64,000 nt of DNA from Flavobacteriales bacterium UBA5040 (GTDB lineage Bacteria > Bacteroidota > Bacteroidia > Flavobacteriales > Weeksellaceae), in contig DIBY01000016.1 in assembly GCA_002415135.1 (NCBI GenBank), positions 51,420-115,419 on the forward strand, in the 5' to 3' direction. The notes beneath the pieces were generated by a model that had not been told where the DNA came from, did no database searches, and worked only from the letters and a program-made list of their open reading frames with translations. The translations under genes were made by a program, and so were the position numbers. Below are positions 43,833-52,893 of the stretch, piece by piece (within the stretch, counting starts at the first letter, position 1; the number at the start of each line of letters is the position of its first letter).

Positions 43833-45275
43833 ATGGAACTATCACAACTCGAACCGCAAATCATCTGGAAGAATTTTTCAGCTTTGAATGCGGTACCAAG
43901 ACCATCAAAAAAAGAAGAACTAGTAATTGAATTTATTAAAAACTTTGGCGAAAATCTAAATTTAGAAACTAGGGTTGACGAAGTTGGAAATGTCATCATC
44001 AAAAAACCGGCAACCACTGGAATGGAAGATCGGAAAGCAATCGTGTTACAGTCTCACTTAGACATGGTTTGCCAGAAAAATAACGACGTTAATTTCGATT
44101 TTGAAACGCAGGGAATTCAGATGGAAGTGGATGGAGATTGGGTGAAAGCAAAAGGAACAACTTTAGGAGCTGACAACGGTTTAGGTGTTGCCTCAATTAT
44201 GAGTATTTTAGAAAGCAGTGACATTGCTCATCCAGCTTTGGAAGCCCTTTTCACCATCGATGAAGAAACCGGAATGACAGGAGCAATCGGTTTAAAACCT
44301 GGACAATTAGAAGGTCAAATTCTATTAAATTTAGATACGGAGGAAGATGACGAAATCGATATCGGTTGTGCCGGTGGAGTTGATGTTACGGCTTCTCAAA
44401 CCTACGAGATAGAAGAAGCTAAAGGTCAAATCGTGAAAATGACTGTGAAAGGTTTGCAAGGTGGACATTCCGGAATGGATATTCATAAAGGTTTCGGAAA
44501 TGCCAATGTTATTTTAGCAAGACTTTTATATACCGGTCTTTATAACCAAAATATTCAATTGATTTCAATGGACAGCGGCGGTTTGCGTAATGCCATCCCG
44601 AGAGAAGGAAATGTGGTTTTATCGGTTCGCAATTCTATAGAGTTTATCGATCAGGCGAACAGTTTGAAAGCCTCAATCATAGAGGAATTTGCTTCTGTTG
44701 AGAAAGATTTACAAATTAATATTGAAACGTATTCTACTCCGGAAAAAGCGATTTCTGAAGAAGCTTCCAAGAAGATTATTTTAGCTTTGAAATCTGCTCA
44801 TAACGGTGTTTACAGAATGTCGCCAGATGTTGCAGACTTGGTAGAAACATCTAACAATATCGCCAGAGTAGAATTGAAAAATGGCGACTTAAAGATTTTA
44901 AATCTTTCACGTTCATCGATTGAATCAGGTAAATATGCCGTGGCTGAACAATTAAAATCAGTTTATGAACTAGCTGGAATGGACGTAGAATTTGGTGGTT
45001 CTTATCCAGGATGGAAACCAAAACCCGGGTCTGAAATTGTTCAGGTAATGGAAAAGATCTACGAAAAAAGTTTCGATCATAAACCTCAAGTTGTGGCTTG
45101 TCACGCTGGTTTAGAATGTGGAATTATTGGTGCGAATTATCCAGACATGGAAATGGTAAGTTTTGGACCAACCATTCGCGGAGCTCACTCTCCGGATGAG
45201 AAAGCCAATATTCCTTCCGTACAGAAATTCTGGGGATTCTTAAAAGAAATTTTAGCAAATATTCCGGCGAAGTAA
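43833..45275 (+). CDS. pepD: Aminoacyl-histidine dipeptidase PepD (M20 family)
   Basis: This 480-residue cytosolic protein carries the M20 metallopeptidase signature. VLQSHLDMVCQ (zinc ligand His-x-Asp at about 78-80), TTLGADNGLG (metal-bridging Asp), TIDEETGMTGA (catalytic Glu plus ligand) and the late HAGLECG (ligand) are all present. PepD cleaves Xaa-His dipeptides (carnosinase-like). The lid domain LQGGHSGMDIHKGFGNAN is typical. It stands alone with its own -7 element and terminator. Confidence 0.95.
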   Translation: MELSQLEPQIIWKNFSALNAVPRPSKKEELVIEFIKNFGENLNLETRVDEVGNVIIKKPATTGMEDRKAIVLQSHLDMVCQKNNDVNFDFETQGIQMEVDGDWVKAKGTTLGADNGLGVASIMSILESSDIAHPALEALFTIDEETGMTGAIGLKPGQLEGQILLNLDTEEDDEIDIGCAGGVDVTASQTYEIEEAKGQIVKMTVKGLQGGHSGMDIHKGFGNANVILARLLYTGLYNQNIQLISMDSGGLRNAIPREGNVVLSVRNSIEFIDQANSLKASIIEEFASVEKDLQINIETYSTPEKAISEEASKKIILALKSAHNGVYRMSPDVADLVETSNNIARVELKNGDLKILNLSRSSIESGKYAVAEQLKSVYELAGMDVEFGGSYPGWKPKPGSEIVQVMEKIYEKSFDHKPQVVACHAGLECGIIGANYPDMEMVSFGPTIRGAHSPDEKANIPSVQKFWGFLKEILANIPAK

Positions 45276-45306
45276 ATTGATTTTAAAGCAATATTATAAC
45301 TGAATT

Positions 45307-45344
45307 AACTTTGCCAAAGTCTTGAACTTTGGCAAAGTTTTTTT
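45307..45344 (+). terminator. Terminator of pepD
   Basis: AACTTTGCCAAAGT and ACTTTGGCAAAGTT form a 14-bp stem around a 5-base loop, followed by seven T. Each arm is itself a palindrome of the form ACTTTG-x-CAAAGT, the same design as the repeat at 3839-3873. Confidence 0.85.
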
Positions 45345-45380
45345 AAAAAAACGTCAAATGAATTAAAGTAAATTTTCAAT

Positions 45381-46745
45381 TCAAAATTGAGTTTTAAATA
45401 CATTTTCAGCGGCGGCTTCGCCAGTTTCAATTGCTCCTTCCATGAAACCTTGCCAGTCAGCGAGATGTTCACCAGCAAAATGAGTATTCATAAATGGTTG
45501 CGCTAAGATCGGACGAAGTTTGAACCACTGATCAATTCCATAAAAAGCATAGGCACCGCGCGAATATTCATCATTTCCCCAATAATAACTTACCTGATTT
45601 TTGAGCAAAGGTTTAATGTTTCCAAAGTGAGGTTCCAAACATCGAAAAACGTCCTGCGCTAGAAATTCATTCGTCTGATTCGCATTCATCATGGCTTTGT
45701 CACCAACCGAATAGGCAATTAAAACTCCGTCTTTTGATTTTTGATTTTTGGTCGCATGGTAAAAATACTGTGGAGACTGATCAGTGATCATATCAAAACT
45801 TTCATCTCCCCAGAATCGTTCGGTAAAATGCATCGCGTGTTTTTGAATCCGAGCGTATTGTAATTCCCTTACGGCTTCGGCAAAATTGATTGGAAGTGCG
45901 GGTAACCAGTTGATTCTGCTCAACGCAAAAGCAGGCGCCGTACAAATCACCTTATCACATTCGATCACCGTCCCATTGGTGCAATGAACACTTACCTTTT
46001 TACGACTTTGATCAATCTTCGAAACGTGATGTTTTAATTTGATATTTTCTGTGCCGATTCTGTTCGCGAATGCTGTTGCTAATTTCCCGTTGCCGCCTTT
46101 CATTTTTAAATCCATTTCATTTTTCGGGCTGCTTTCAGCATATTCGGCCAGGGCTGCAAAGGCCGAGACATGACGAATACTTTCCCCGAAATCGGTACTG
46201 TCTAACAGTTCCCGAATTTCTAAATCTCTGCCTTCACAACCGTTATCTACAAGATAGCGCCACCAATCATATTGATCAAGTTTCAGTTTCTCCGCTTCAG
46301 ACATTTCATGATATTTTTTTAGAATAGTTTCAAATTTATGGCGCCATTCTTCGCTGTAATCCCATTTTCCAGAAGGAGAATATTGATTTTTGTAAATAAG
46401 ATGTGATTCGAATTGATTATTCTCGAGCAGTATATTGAACTCGCCACACAATTCCTGAATTCGGGCGTGCGAATTTCCGATCCATTCACCACCCAATTCG
46501 ATGACGAGATCATTGCTCATTTGGTGGGAAAATACTCTACCGCCAATTCGGTTTCTACTTTCTAAAACGACGAATGAAATTCCTTTCTGTTTTAATTGAT
46601 TCGCTGCCGCTAAACCGGAAAATCCTCCGCCGATGATGACCACTTTTACGTTGGCTGATTTCCCACCAATCGACCAGGCATAGGACGGCACCAATAATGC
46701 CCCAGCAGCTAACGAAGTCTGTTGAATAAATGTTTTTCTGTTCAT
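45381..46745 (-). CDS. Flavin-dependent amine oxidase (monoamine-oxidase-like), exported
   Basis: This 454-residue protein has an N-terminal Tat-like signal (MNRKTFIQQTSLAAGALLVPS), although only RK rather than RR is present. The Rossmann FAD motif VVIIGGGFSGLAAANQL is at residues 35-51 and LESRNRIGGRV at 59-69. The late FAGEHLADWQGFMEGAIETGEAAA is the amine-oxidase flavin-binding C-terminus. It oxidises an amine or amino acid with oxygen, releasing aldehyde and H2O2. Export would place it in the periplasm. The APC permease and racemase nearby fit amine/amino-acid metabolism. Substrate unknown. Confidence 0.87.
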   Translation of the reverse strand: MNRKTFIQQTSLAAGALLVPSYAWSIGGKSANVKVVIIGGGFSGLAAANQLKQKGISFVVLESRNRIGGRVFSHQMSNDLVIELGGEWIGNSHARIQELCGEFNILLENNQFESHLIYKNQYSPSGKWDYSEEWRHKFETILKKYHEMSEAEKLKLDQYDWWRYLVDNGCEGRDLEIRELLDSTDFGESIRHVSAFAALAEYAESSPKNEMDLKMKGGNGKLATAFANRIGTENIKLKHHVSKIDQSRKKVSVHCTNGTVIECDKVICTAPAFALSRINWLPALPINFAEAVRELQYARIQKHAMHFTERFWGDESFDMITDQSPQYFYHATKNQKSKDGVLIAYSVGDKAMMNANQTNEFLAQDVFRCLEPHFGNIKPLLKNQVSYYWGNDEYSRGAYAFYGIDQWFKLRPILAQPFMNTHFAGEHLADWQGFMEGAIETGEAAAENVFKTQF

Positions 46746-47177
46746 GATTACAAGTTTTTATGGTTATTAGTTTTAAACAAAAAATAATTGGACGTCATAA
46801 AATCGATACTTCATTCACTGGGAAAACTGCAGACTTATCATCCGTTCTACTCGACAAAGAATAAGTCACTGTTGTAGGTATTCATCTCCATTTTTTTATC
46901 CGACAAAACCAGAAATATATTTTGTCCTGAATATAGTTTTATCAAATATACTGATTTACAATCATATACATGAAAATTGAAATTGTAGTTCAGATAAGAA
47001 GATTACTAATAAATAAAAAATTGAACTATTCTAAAAGAGCAAAAAATCAGTTACATTTAAAACTGATGAGCACAACAATCTTTAGAATAATAAAGTTGGA
47101 TATTATGAAAAAAGCCATCCCAATATTTTGAGACGGCTTGTATTAAAATTATAATTTTGCTGTATTGGAAAATACAA
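46746..47177. other. Intergenic region without gene
   Basis: This 432-base gap between the amine oxidase and APC permease genes is AT-rich. It contains a simple inverted repeat (ATCAGTT at 47046-47052 and AACTGAT at 47061-47067) and the terminator at 47108-47139. A TATATTTG site on the minus strand (46950-46943) could be a promoter for the amine oxidase. No ORF or RNA gene is recognisable. Confidence 0.5.
47108..47139 (-). terminator. Terminator of the APC permease operon
   Basis: On the minus strand AAGCCGTCTCAA pairs with TTGGGATGGCTT (12 bp with two G-U pairs, 4-base loop) and is followed by a run of six T. It lies 38 bases past the stop at 47178. Confidence 0.8.
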
Positions 47178-48920
47178 TTACATTATTAAACGAACGCCAC
47201 CCAGATCGGAAACCCGGTAACTAAACCGATCACTTGGGGAAGCGATAAACATAAAGTTTTTGGGGATATTCCATTTTTGAGAAAGCTGTTCAATGAGATC
47301 TGGTGTAAATTCACCTGTTATTTCAACAAACTCAATATCAATTTCGGGGTAAGCACGATCTAAAACTTCAATATCTACTATCAGTTTTTCATTGTCATCG
47401 CCAGGTTTCATGATGTTGACAATTTTTAATTTCTTAGTTGTTTCATTGGTTTGAACGTATTGCATTACTTTATTAAGAATCGCAACATCATCACGCTTCG
47501 TAAAAAAAACAAATTCCTGTGAATGCACTTTAAAATACATCTGTTTCAATTTTCTATTCGACAGAACGGATAATTTTCTTAATGGTCTGAAAAAAGCATC
47601 AACCGCGACTAATAAAGCCGATATGATCATCGAACGGTTTAACATCACCATCACGATCAAAAGTGCAGGAATTAAATAGAAGATAAAAGTTTTAAAGGAA
47701 CTGGGATTGAGTATAAAGTTGCCCCAGAAGGCAAGAGCGATAAAGGCAATTGCTACTAAAACACTAAAAACTGGAGCATGTTCCGGACGTGGTAATTTTT
47801 TACGTTTGACTTTAAGCATCAAATTTCCAATCCCAAAAAGAGCCATTACGGAGAGAAATGAAAATGTATAAACTCCGGCAAGAGAAGTCAACACTCCATT
47901 GGTCGCTATCAATACTGAAACACATAATAATAGAAAAGCAAATGCAATCCGATAGTGCGAACCCTTTTTATTTTGTTTAAGGAAAAAATTAGGAAGAATT
48001 CTATCTAAAGTCATTCTGTTCACCAATCCGGAAACACCAACGAACGAAGTTAAAACTGCGCCACAAAGTACCAATACAGCATCTCCGGAAATGAGATAAG
48101 CCAACCATTTTCCGCCAGTTACTTCGCCAACATACGACAAAAGCGATTCCTGATGCGCACCTACGGAAGCAAGTGGTAAAACGAAAATAATTATTAAAGC
48201 AATAAGTGGATTAAAGAAACTCACTGCCAACCACATATTGCGTAATGTTTTGGGAAATATTCCAGGCTCTTGCTCTTCTACAAAATTAGCAGAACTTTCA
48301 AAACCAGAAATCCCTAACATTGCCGCTGAAAACCCCAGAAAAAGAGCCATAATGATTCCACCAGATTTCGTTGGAACTGCCCAGTTTAGATGTAAAGTAG
48401 ACAAACCATTATTTGCAATAAACCAAAATCCTGCAATAACCAATAGTGTTAGTGAAACCAAATGGATCAAAAATATCACCACTGCCACAATTGAAGATTC
48501 ACCAATTCCTGAAATAGTTAATAAAGTAAAAATACCGAGTACGACAATCGTTGCAATCATCACATTAAGACTTGGTATCAGTTGATTTAGATAATGCATC
48601 GCCTCTGAACCCGAAAGCACCGCGGTTGCCATGTAAGACAAGACGGTAAGTGTGGCTGCAAGAGAAGCTAATCTTTTGGAAGAAGTATTGAGTAAAACGT
48701 TGTAAGCGCCTCCGTTCAAGGGAAGCGCTCCTACGACTTCGCCGTAAATCTTACGGAAAAGAAATAAAACCATTGCTACAATGAGCAGCGAAATCCAGGC
48801 ATATTGTCCCGCGTACATAATAGTAAGCGCCGAAACGTACAGGCAAGAGGAAGTAATATCATTGCCAGAAATTGCAGTCGACTGCAATTCATTTAGTTTT
48901 TTATGGACGGATTTTTCCAT
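47178..48920 (-). CDS. APC family amino acid permease with C-terminal soluble domain
   Basis: This 580-residue protein has about 12 membrane helices between residues 15 and 430. The APC pattern ELQSTAISGNDITSSC (first helix unwinding motif), YGEVVGALPLNGGAYNVLLN and LGFSAAMLGISGFESSANFVEEQ (helix 6 region) are clear. After the last helix a soluble domain of about 120 residues follows, with no clear family match. It transports an amino acid or polyamine across the inner membrane. It is read after the small ORF (48901-49074), with which it overlaps by 20 bases, and after araC. Confidence 0.9.
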   Translation of the reverse strand: MEKSVHKKLNELQSTAISGNDITSSCLYVSALTIMYAGQYAWISLLIVAMVLFLFRKIYGEVVGALPLNGGAYNVLLNTSSKRLASLAATLTVLSYMATAVLSGSEAMHYLNQLIPSLNVMIATIVVLGIFTLLTISGIGESSIVAVVIFLIHLVSLTLLVIAGFWFIANNGLSTLHLNWAVPTKSGGIIMALFLGFSAAMLGISGFESSANFVEEQEPGIFPKTLRNMWLAVSFFNPLIALIIIFVLPLASVGAHQESLLSYVGEVTGGKWLAYLISGDAVLVLCGAVLTSFVGVSGLVNRMTLDRILPNFFLKQNKKGSHYRIAFAFLLLCVSVLIATNGVLTSLAGVYTFSFLSVMALFGIGNLMLKVKRKKLPRPEHAPVFSVLVAIAFIALAFWGNFILNPSSFKTFIFYLIPALLIVMVMLNRSMIISALLVAVDAFFRPLRKLSVLSNRKLKQMYFKVHSQEFVFFTKRDDVAILNKVMQYVQTNETTKKLKIVNIMKPGDDNEKLIVDIEVLDRAYPEIDIEFVEITGEFTPDLIEQLSQKWNIPKNFMFIASPSDRFSYRVSDLGGVRLIM

Positions 48921-49074
48921 TTCTCATGTTTTTCAATTTCGATTTTTCGTCTAAGATCTGCTCATTGTTCAAGACATTGATTCCACCGATTTTTCGGTCG
49001 ATCAAGGCTTTTACACCAGTATGAAAAGTTTGAGATGCTGCTGTTTTTTTTGTTGGTATTATATTTTTCATCAT
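48901..49074 (-). CDS. Small ORF (57 aa) overlapping the permease start
   Basis: The protein is basic and begins MMKNIIPTKKTAASQTF. It ends with NMRNGKIRP, and has GVKALIDRKIGG in the middle. It lies between the araC stop (33 bases away) and the permease start, with which it shares 20 bases in another frame. This arrangement suggests translational coupling to the permease. Composition is coding-like (Lys/Asn/Ile). There is no family match and no signal peptide. It could be a regulatory leader peptide or a random frame. Confidence 0.42.
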   Translation of the reverse strand: MMKNIIPTKKTAASQTFHTGVKALIDRKIGGINVLNNEQILDEKSKLKNMRNGKIRP

Positions 49075-49107
49075 TTTAAAATTATGGAGTTAAAAATTAT
49101 TGGTTGC

Positions 49108-49980
49108 CTATAAAAATTTTTTTCTAAAATTATTAGGACTTTCCTGAGTTATTTTTTTAAAGTACTTACCGAAGTGTGATTTGTCTGAAAAACCAAGTTC
49201 AAATGAAATTTCAGTGACTGACAGATCGGTGTTGAGCAGTAATCTTTCCGCCTCTAAAATCACTCTATTTTGAACGACGTTTTCTGCAGAAATATCGAGT
49301 TTTTCTTTGATCAAAGCATTAAGATAGTTCGCTGAGATCGTTAGTTTTTCGGAATAATCCGAAGTTCTCTTCAATTCTTTAAAATGGATTTCTACCAGAT
49401 TTTTAAACTGTTCGATATAATTACTTTTGCGATTGGTCTTGAAATCTATATAGTTTGCATTGTCCGTTTTTCTAATATATTTAAGCATTGAAGCCTTTAG
49501 TAAAAGACAGATTATCTCTTTGCTTAAAACTTCTGGTTGCGTAAATTCTTTTTTAATATCGTTGATTCCTGCTCTGAAATTCGCCAAGTCACTTTTAGAA
49601 AAATCCATAAATGAAGGTAAATGAGAAAAGGCGGTATCATTTTTAATTTTTCTATTTCCAGTATAAATTAAATTATAAAAAGACCGCGTAAAGAGAACGG
49701 CTTCTCCTTTAAAATTCTCTGCCTCAGTTAGTCTAAAGACTTGATTATAATTTATAAAAAAGACTCTTCCTTTTTTCAGGTCATGAACTTCATTATCAAT
49801 GATCAATTTTCCAAAACCACTTTCTACAATGAACATGGTGTAAAATTTCGTTTTAAAAGAATTATCTAATTTGAATAGCGACACAACATCTGAAAGCGTC
49901 AACAAAACAAACTCTCCAGAAAAAGAAAAAGGAAGTTTCAAAGAATCAATAGTCATTGTGTTAATCAGTGAGTTGGTCAT
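49108..49980 (-). CDS. AraC-family transcriptional regulator
   Basis: This 290-residue protein has an N-terminal cupin-like sensor region (residues about 20-110; FVLLTLSDVVSLF and EVHDLKKGRVFFINYNQVF). A C-terminal AraC double HTH (about 190-290) contains LTISANYLNALIKEKL, ILEAERLLLNTDLSVTEISFELGFSDKSHFGKYFKKIT and a PNNFR end. It probably controls the downstream small ORF and permease, with which it is co-oriented. A -7 element lies 26 bases upstream. Confidence 0.92.
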   Translation of the reverse strand: MTNSLINTMTIDSLKLPFSFSGEFVLLTLSDVVSLFKLDNSFKTKFYTMFIVESGFGKLIIDNEVHDLKKGRVFFINYNQVFRLTEAENFKGEAVLFTRSFYNLIYTGNRKIKNDTAFSHLPSFMDFSKSDLANFRAGINDIKKEFTQPEVLSKEIICLLLKASMLKYIRKTDNANYIDFKTNRKSNYIEQFKNLVEIHFKELKRTSDYSEKLTISANYLNALIKEKLDISAENVVQNRVILEAERLLLNTDLSVTEISFELGFSDKSHFGKYFKKITQESPNNFRKKFL

Positions 49981-50005
49981 GAAAAGGTCTGTTTTAATAA
50001 TTACT

Positions 50006-50013
50006 CAAAGGTA
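50006..50013 (-). promoter_or_regulatory. Candidate -7 element of the araC-type gene
   Basis: On the minus strand the site reads TACCTTTG, which matches TAnnTTTG, 25 bases before the start at 49980. Confidence 0.5.
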
Positions 50014-50161
50014 AAACAAACCATTTTAATCGAAATGTTTTTTGAATATTTTTTGAAAAAGATTATTTTAAAGAAGAATTATTGAAGTAAAAAGCCGTCA
50101 TAACAATGGGAGACTTCGACCCTTCCACTATCAAATTTTGTTTTATTTTAAAGGAAACAGT

Positions 50162-51283
50162 TTAATTCAGACAAATATATTCGTCTTCCCTACTTTCTAA
50201 AGGAACGATTTCAGTATCCACTTTTTTGTCAACGTAATCGGAATTCATGGCTCGGAGAACAGCCATATAATTCATGCTAAAGTCAATTGTATCACCAACT
50301 TCAAGATTTTCAGAATTTTCACCTAAATTTAAAATCAACATATCGGAACTTGCACCTATGATTTCGATTCCAGGAACTAAGGACTTGATATCTTTAAGAT
50401 CAATATCCAGTAACCCAACATCTACTATTGCTCTTAGGGAAGATTTCCCTTTTTCCTCCTCAGAAAAAGTTGGAGTTTCACCAGTGAGATTTGTTCCAGC
50501 AATCCCCGACGGAATTGTTGGTTTCTGTTGCTTTTCAATAATCTCTGCCGTCAAGGTAAAAACGTCCTGATACATTCCTGTAATCAAAGAATCTTTATAA
50601 ACGTTGGTACCAAAAAACAACGTTTCACCCACGCGGAAATGATTGATTCCCAAAGGTATTTCTTTTCTAAAAATCAACGGAATCGTCACTGAAGAACCGC
50701 CGGAAATGTAGGGGATTTTCTTACCAGAATTTTCTTCGATGATCTCTTTGAATCGGTTGAGTTTATACAATTTTTTCTCATCAGGCAGAATTCCATTTAG
50801 ACAGTTCAAATTAGTTCCTAAACCTACCACTTCGATGTTGGGTAACGCGAGAACCTCATCATAAAACTGCATAAGATTAAGCGCCATTATACCTTCCCGC
50901 AACTCGCCCATTTCTACCATAAGCACTACTCTATGCACTTTGTTTTGAGCCACTGCTTCTGCAGAAAGTAATTCCAAAGTTCCTAATTCGGTATTGAAAC
51001 TTACATCTGCAAATTTCACAATGCTTTTTGCCAAACGCTTTGCTGGAGGTTTAATGTAAATGGTCTGCGTTTTTGGAGATAGTTTCTTGATGGTTTTTAG
51101 ATTGCTTAATCTGGAATCACATATTTCTTTATCGGACAAGTTCAACAAAACCTGTAAAAATTTTTCATTTCCGCATAGTAACTTGGCAACAATTGCCCAC
51201 TCAATTTCATTTTCTGCGAAAAGTTGATTGAGTACTTTGTAGTTATGTCGAAGCTTTGCAGTATGTAAAGTAATGTATGACAT
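50162..51283 (-). CDS. Alanine/ornithine racemase family PLP-dependent enzyme
   Basis: This 373-residue protein has a fold-III PLP barrel. The N-terminal strand with WAIVAKLLCGN carries the PLP-binding lysine (AK at about residue 33-34). The middle shows MVEMGELREGI, GLGTNLNCLNG, ISGGSSVTIPL and GINHFRVGETLFFG. This pattern matches the ornithine racemase group of alanine-racemase-like enzymes rather than cell-wall Alr, whose C-terminal domain is different. It interconverts L and D forms of an amino acid, possibly ornithine. It is one base from the GNAT gene, in a three-gene unit headed by the Usp gene. Confidence 0.85.
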   Translation of the reverse strand: MSYITLHTAKLRHNYKVLNQLFAENEIEWAIVAKLLCGNEKFLQVLLNLSDKEICDSRLSNLKTIKKLSPKTQTIYIKPPAKRLAKSIVKFADVSFNTELGTLELLSAEAVAQNKVHRVVLMVEMGELREGIMALNLMQFYDEVLALPNIEVVGLGTNLNCLNGILPDEKKLYKLNRFKEIIEENSGKKIPYISGGSSVTIPLIFRKEIPLGINHFRVGETLFFGTNVYKDSLITGMYQDVFTLTAEIIEKQQKPTIPSGIAGTNLTGETPTFSEEEKGKSSLRAIVDVGLLDIDLKDIKSLVPGIEIIGASSDMLILNLGENSENLEVGDTIDFSMNYMAVLRAMNSDYVDKKVDTEIVPLESREDEYICLN

Positions 51284-51284
51284 G

Positions 51285-51731
51285 TTATTTTTTTAATCTC
51301 ATTTCGAGATATTTGCTGGAAAAACCTAATTTTTCATATAAAAATTTCGCTGGATTATCGGGTTCACAATGCAAAGCCATATCACCGTCTGACAGATTAA
51401 TGGCAGTTTGCATCAACTGTTTTCCGACGCCTTTTCCTCTCATATTTTTATCCGTCGCGATATAAACCAAAATGTTTTCGGGAATATAGCCGTCCATTCC
51501 AGTTTTATTAGTAATTACGGCTCCCACTATTTTTTGAGAATCAGAATCGATGGCTGAAAGAACCATTCCACCTGGTTTATTGTTTTGCCCAAAAGCGTAA
51601 TCCATGCATCTTTCAATATCAGCTTTTGGATCACCATATTGCTCTAAACTTTCAAATAGAAAATTGATGATTTCATTTTTTATTTCTTCTGCCGCTATAT
51701 TGTCTGGAGAATAAGTATTTATTTTAATCAT
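51285..51731 (-). CDS. GNAT family N-acetyltransferase
   Basis: This 148-residue protein has the GNAT acetyl-CoA motif RGKGVGKQLMQTAI at about residues 95-108. It is preceded by ILVYIATDKNMRG and followed by LHCEPDNPAKFLYEKLGF. It acetylates an unknown amine, perhaps an amino acid handled by the adjacent racemase. Intergenic distances (13 bases upstream, 1 base downstream) indicate one operon with the Usp and racemase genes. Confidence 0.88.
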   Translation of the reverse strand: MIKINTYSPDNIAAEEIKNEIINFLFESLEQYGDPKADIERCMDYAFGQNNKPGGMVLSAIDSDSQKIVGAVITNKTGMDGYIPENILVYIATDKNMRGKGVGKQLMQTAINLSDGDMALHCEPDNPAKFLYEKLGFSSKYLEMRLKK

Positions 51732-51744
51732 ATTGTAGTTTTTT

Positions 51745-52656
51745 TTATCCTGGAATTGGCATTGTCATATCATAACCCATTAAGTCTTCAGGTTTATTAT
51801 TAATTCTATCTAGTTTAGACTTAACGATTAAGAGAGGAATATCTGTGCCATTAATCATTTTTTTGAAGAAATTATCAGCCATAAAAGATTTCCAGGAATC
51901 TTCGTCTTCATCGGCTAAAATAATGATGTCACTTTGCTTGTCGATGGCTGCTTGTATGATCACCTCAGCATTATCGTGAGACAGTTGAAATTCTGATTCG
52001 TAATCTGCGGACTTCAGCATTAAGTTTCTTTTCATAGCGATGTAATCTTTCTTCACATCTTCCATTTTATCTAAATCACCAACCCCTAAAAGATTGATAT
52101 CACCGCCATTTTTTTCGGCTAAAAGAATAGACAAATCTGCTTTTTGATCAAGCTCATGATTCACGCGTACCGGAAACAGAATTTTTTTAAAGGAAGTTTT
52201 TCTAAATGTTTCAGGAATCAACAACACTGAACAGTTCGCATTCAAAAGTATATTGTAAGAATTAGAACCTAAAATAAACTGTCTGATTTTTTGTCGTCCC
52301 GACGTTCCCATTACAACAATATCAACCTTATTAGTTAGTATTAACTCATTGATACTGTCCAGAATACTTTCGCTGCTAATTTTTGTTTCAATAGTTATGT
52401 TAAATTCCTGGTTCAATGAAGTTTGAAGTTCAAGCAGTTTCGTTTTAGCAGTGTTCCTGTTTTCCTGAACGGTATCCGCACCAATAACCTGCTTTCCGCC
52501 CCGATCGATCATATAATACGTATGAACAGTATGGGCAATGATCAACTTTGCCTCATGTCGTTGTGCCATTTTAACCGCAACTCTCAAAGCATTTTTTGAC
52601 AGGTCGGAAAAATCCGTTGGTACCAATATGGTTTTAATTTCAGTTTTCATCTTCAT
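51745..52656 (-). CDS. Tandem universal stress protein (UspA family)
   Basis: This 303-residue protein contains two Usp domains. The first spans residues 5-145 and has ILVPTDFSDLSKNALRVAVKMA and the ATP-binding loop VVMGTSGRQKIRQFILGSNSYNIL. The second, less regular copy follows from about 155 (KKILFPVRVN). An earlier in-frame ATG at 52689 would lie inside the -7 element at 52687-52694, so a start at 52656 (MKMKTE) or 52650 (MKTE) is chosen. Tandem Usp proteins bind nucleotides and respond to stress. It heads the Usp-GNAT-racemase unit. Confidence 0.88.
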   Translation of the reverse strand: MKMKTEIKTILVPTDFSDLSKNALRVAVKMAQRHEAKLIIAHTVHTYYMIDRGGKQVIGADTVQENRNTAKTKLLELQTSLNQEFNITIETKISSESILDSINELILTNKVDIVVMGTSGRQKIRQFILGSNSYNILLNANCSVLLIPETFRKTSFKKILFPVRVNHELDQKADLSILLAEKNGGDINLLGVGDLDKMEDVKKDYIAMKRNLMLKSADYESEFQLSHDNAEVIIQAAIDKQSDIIILADEDEDSWKSFMADNFFKKMINGTDIPLLIVKSKLDRINNKPEDLMGYDMTMPIPG

Positions 52657-52686
52657 TAATCGTTTAAGTTCATAACTATCTCGGTG

Positions 52687-52694
52687 CAAAATTA
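52687..52694 (-). promoter_or_regulatory. Candidate -7 element of the Usp-GNAT-racemase operon
   Basis: On the minus strand the site reads TAATTTTG, which matches TAnnTTTG. It rules out the start at 52689 and places transcription near 52680. Confidence 0.5.
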
Positions 52695-52816
52695 CAAAGA
52701 CGAATGTGAAAAGCGTGTCAGTAATACACCCATTTGTGGTACTAATTACTTTTCAACGAAAACTATTTTATACAATTATATCAATTTTAATTGAATAAAT
52801 AAAATTGAGATACGTT

Positions 52817-52852
52817 CAAAACAAAGAAGCCGAAAGATATTCTTCCGGCTTC
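52817..52852 (-). terminator. Terminator of the FMN split-barrel gene
   Basis: On the minus strand GAAGCCGG pairs with the complementary arm (GAAGCCG at 52826-52832 and CGGCTTC at 52846-52852 on the plus strand). It is followed by TTTGTTTTG. Confidence 0.7.
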
Positions 52853-52893
52853 GTGACTAAATTTTATTCTGTGTAAATGAGCTGTTTGGAAGA

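Noticed and set aside
52657..52689. Longer start for the tandem Usp gene
   Set aside because: The ATG at 52689 lies inside the -7 element of its promoter, so the extra codons would not be transcribed.
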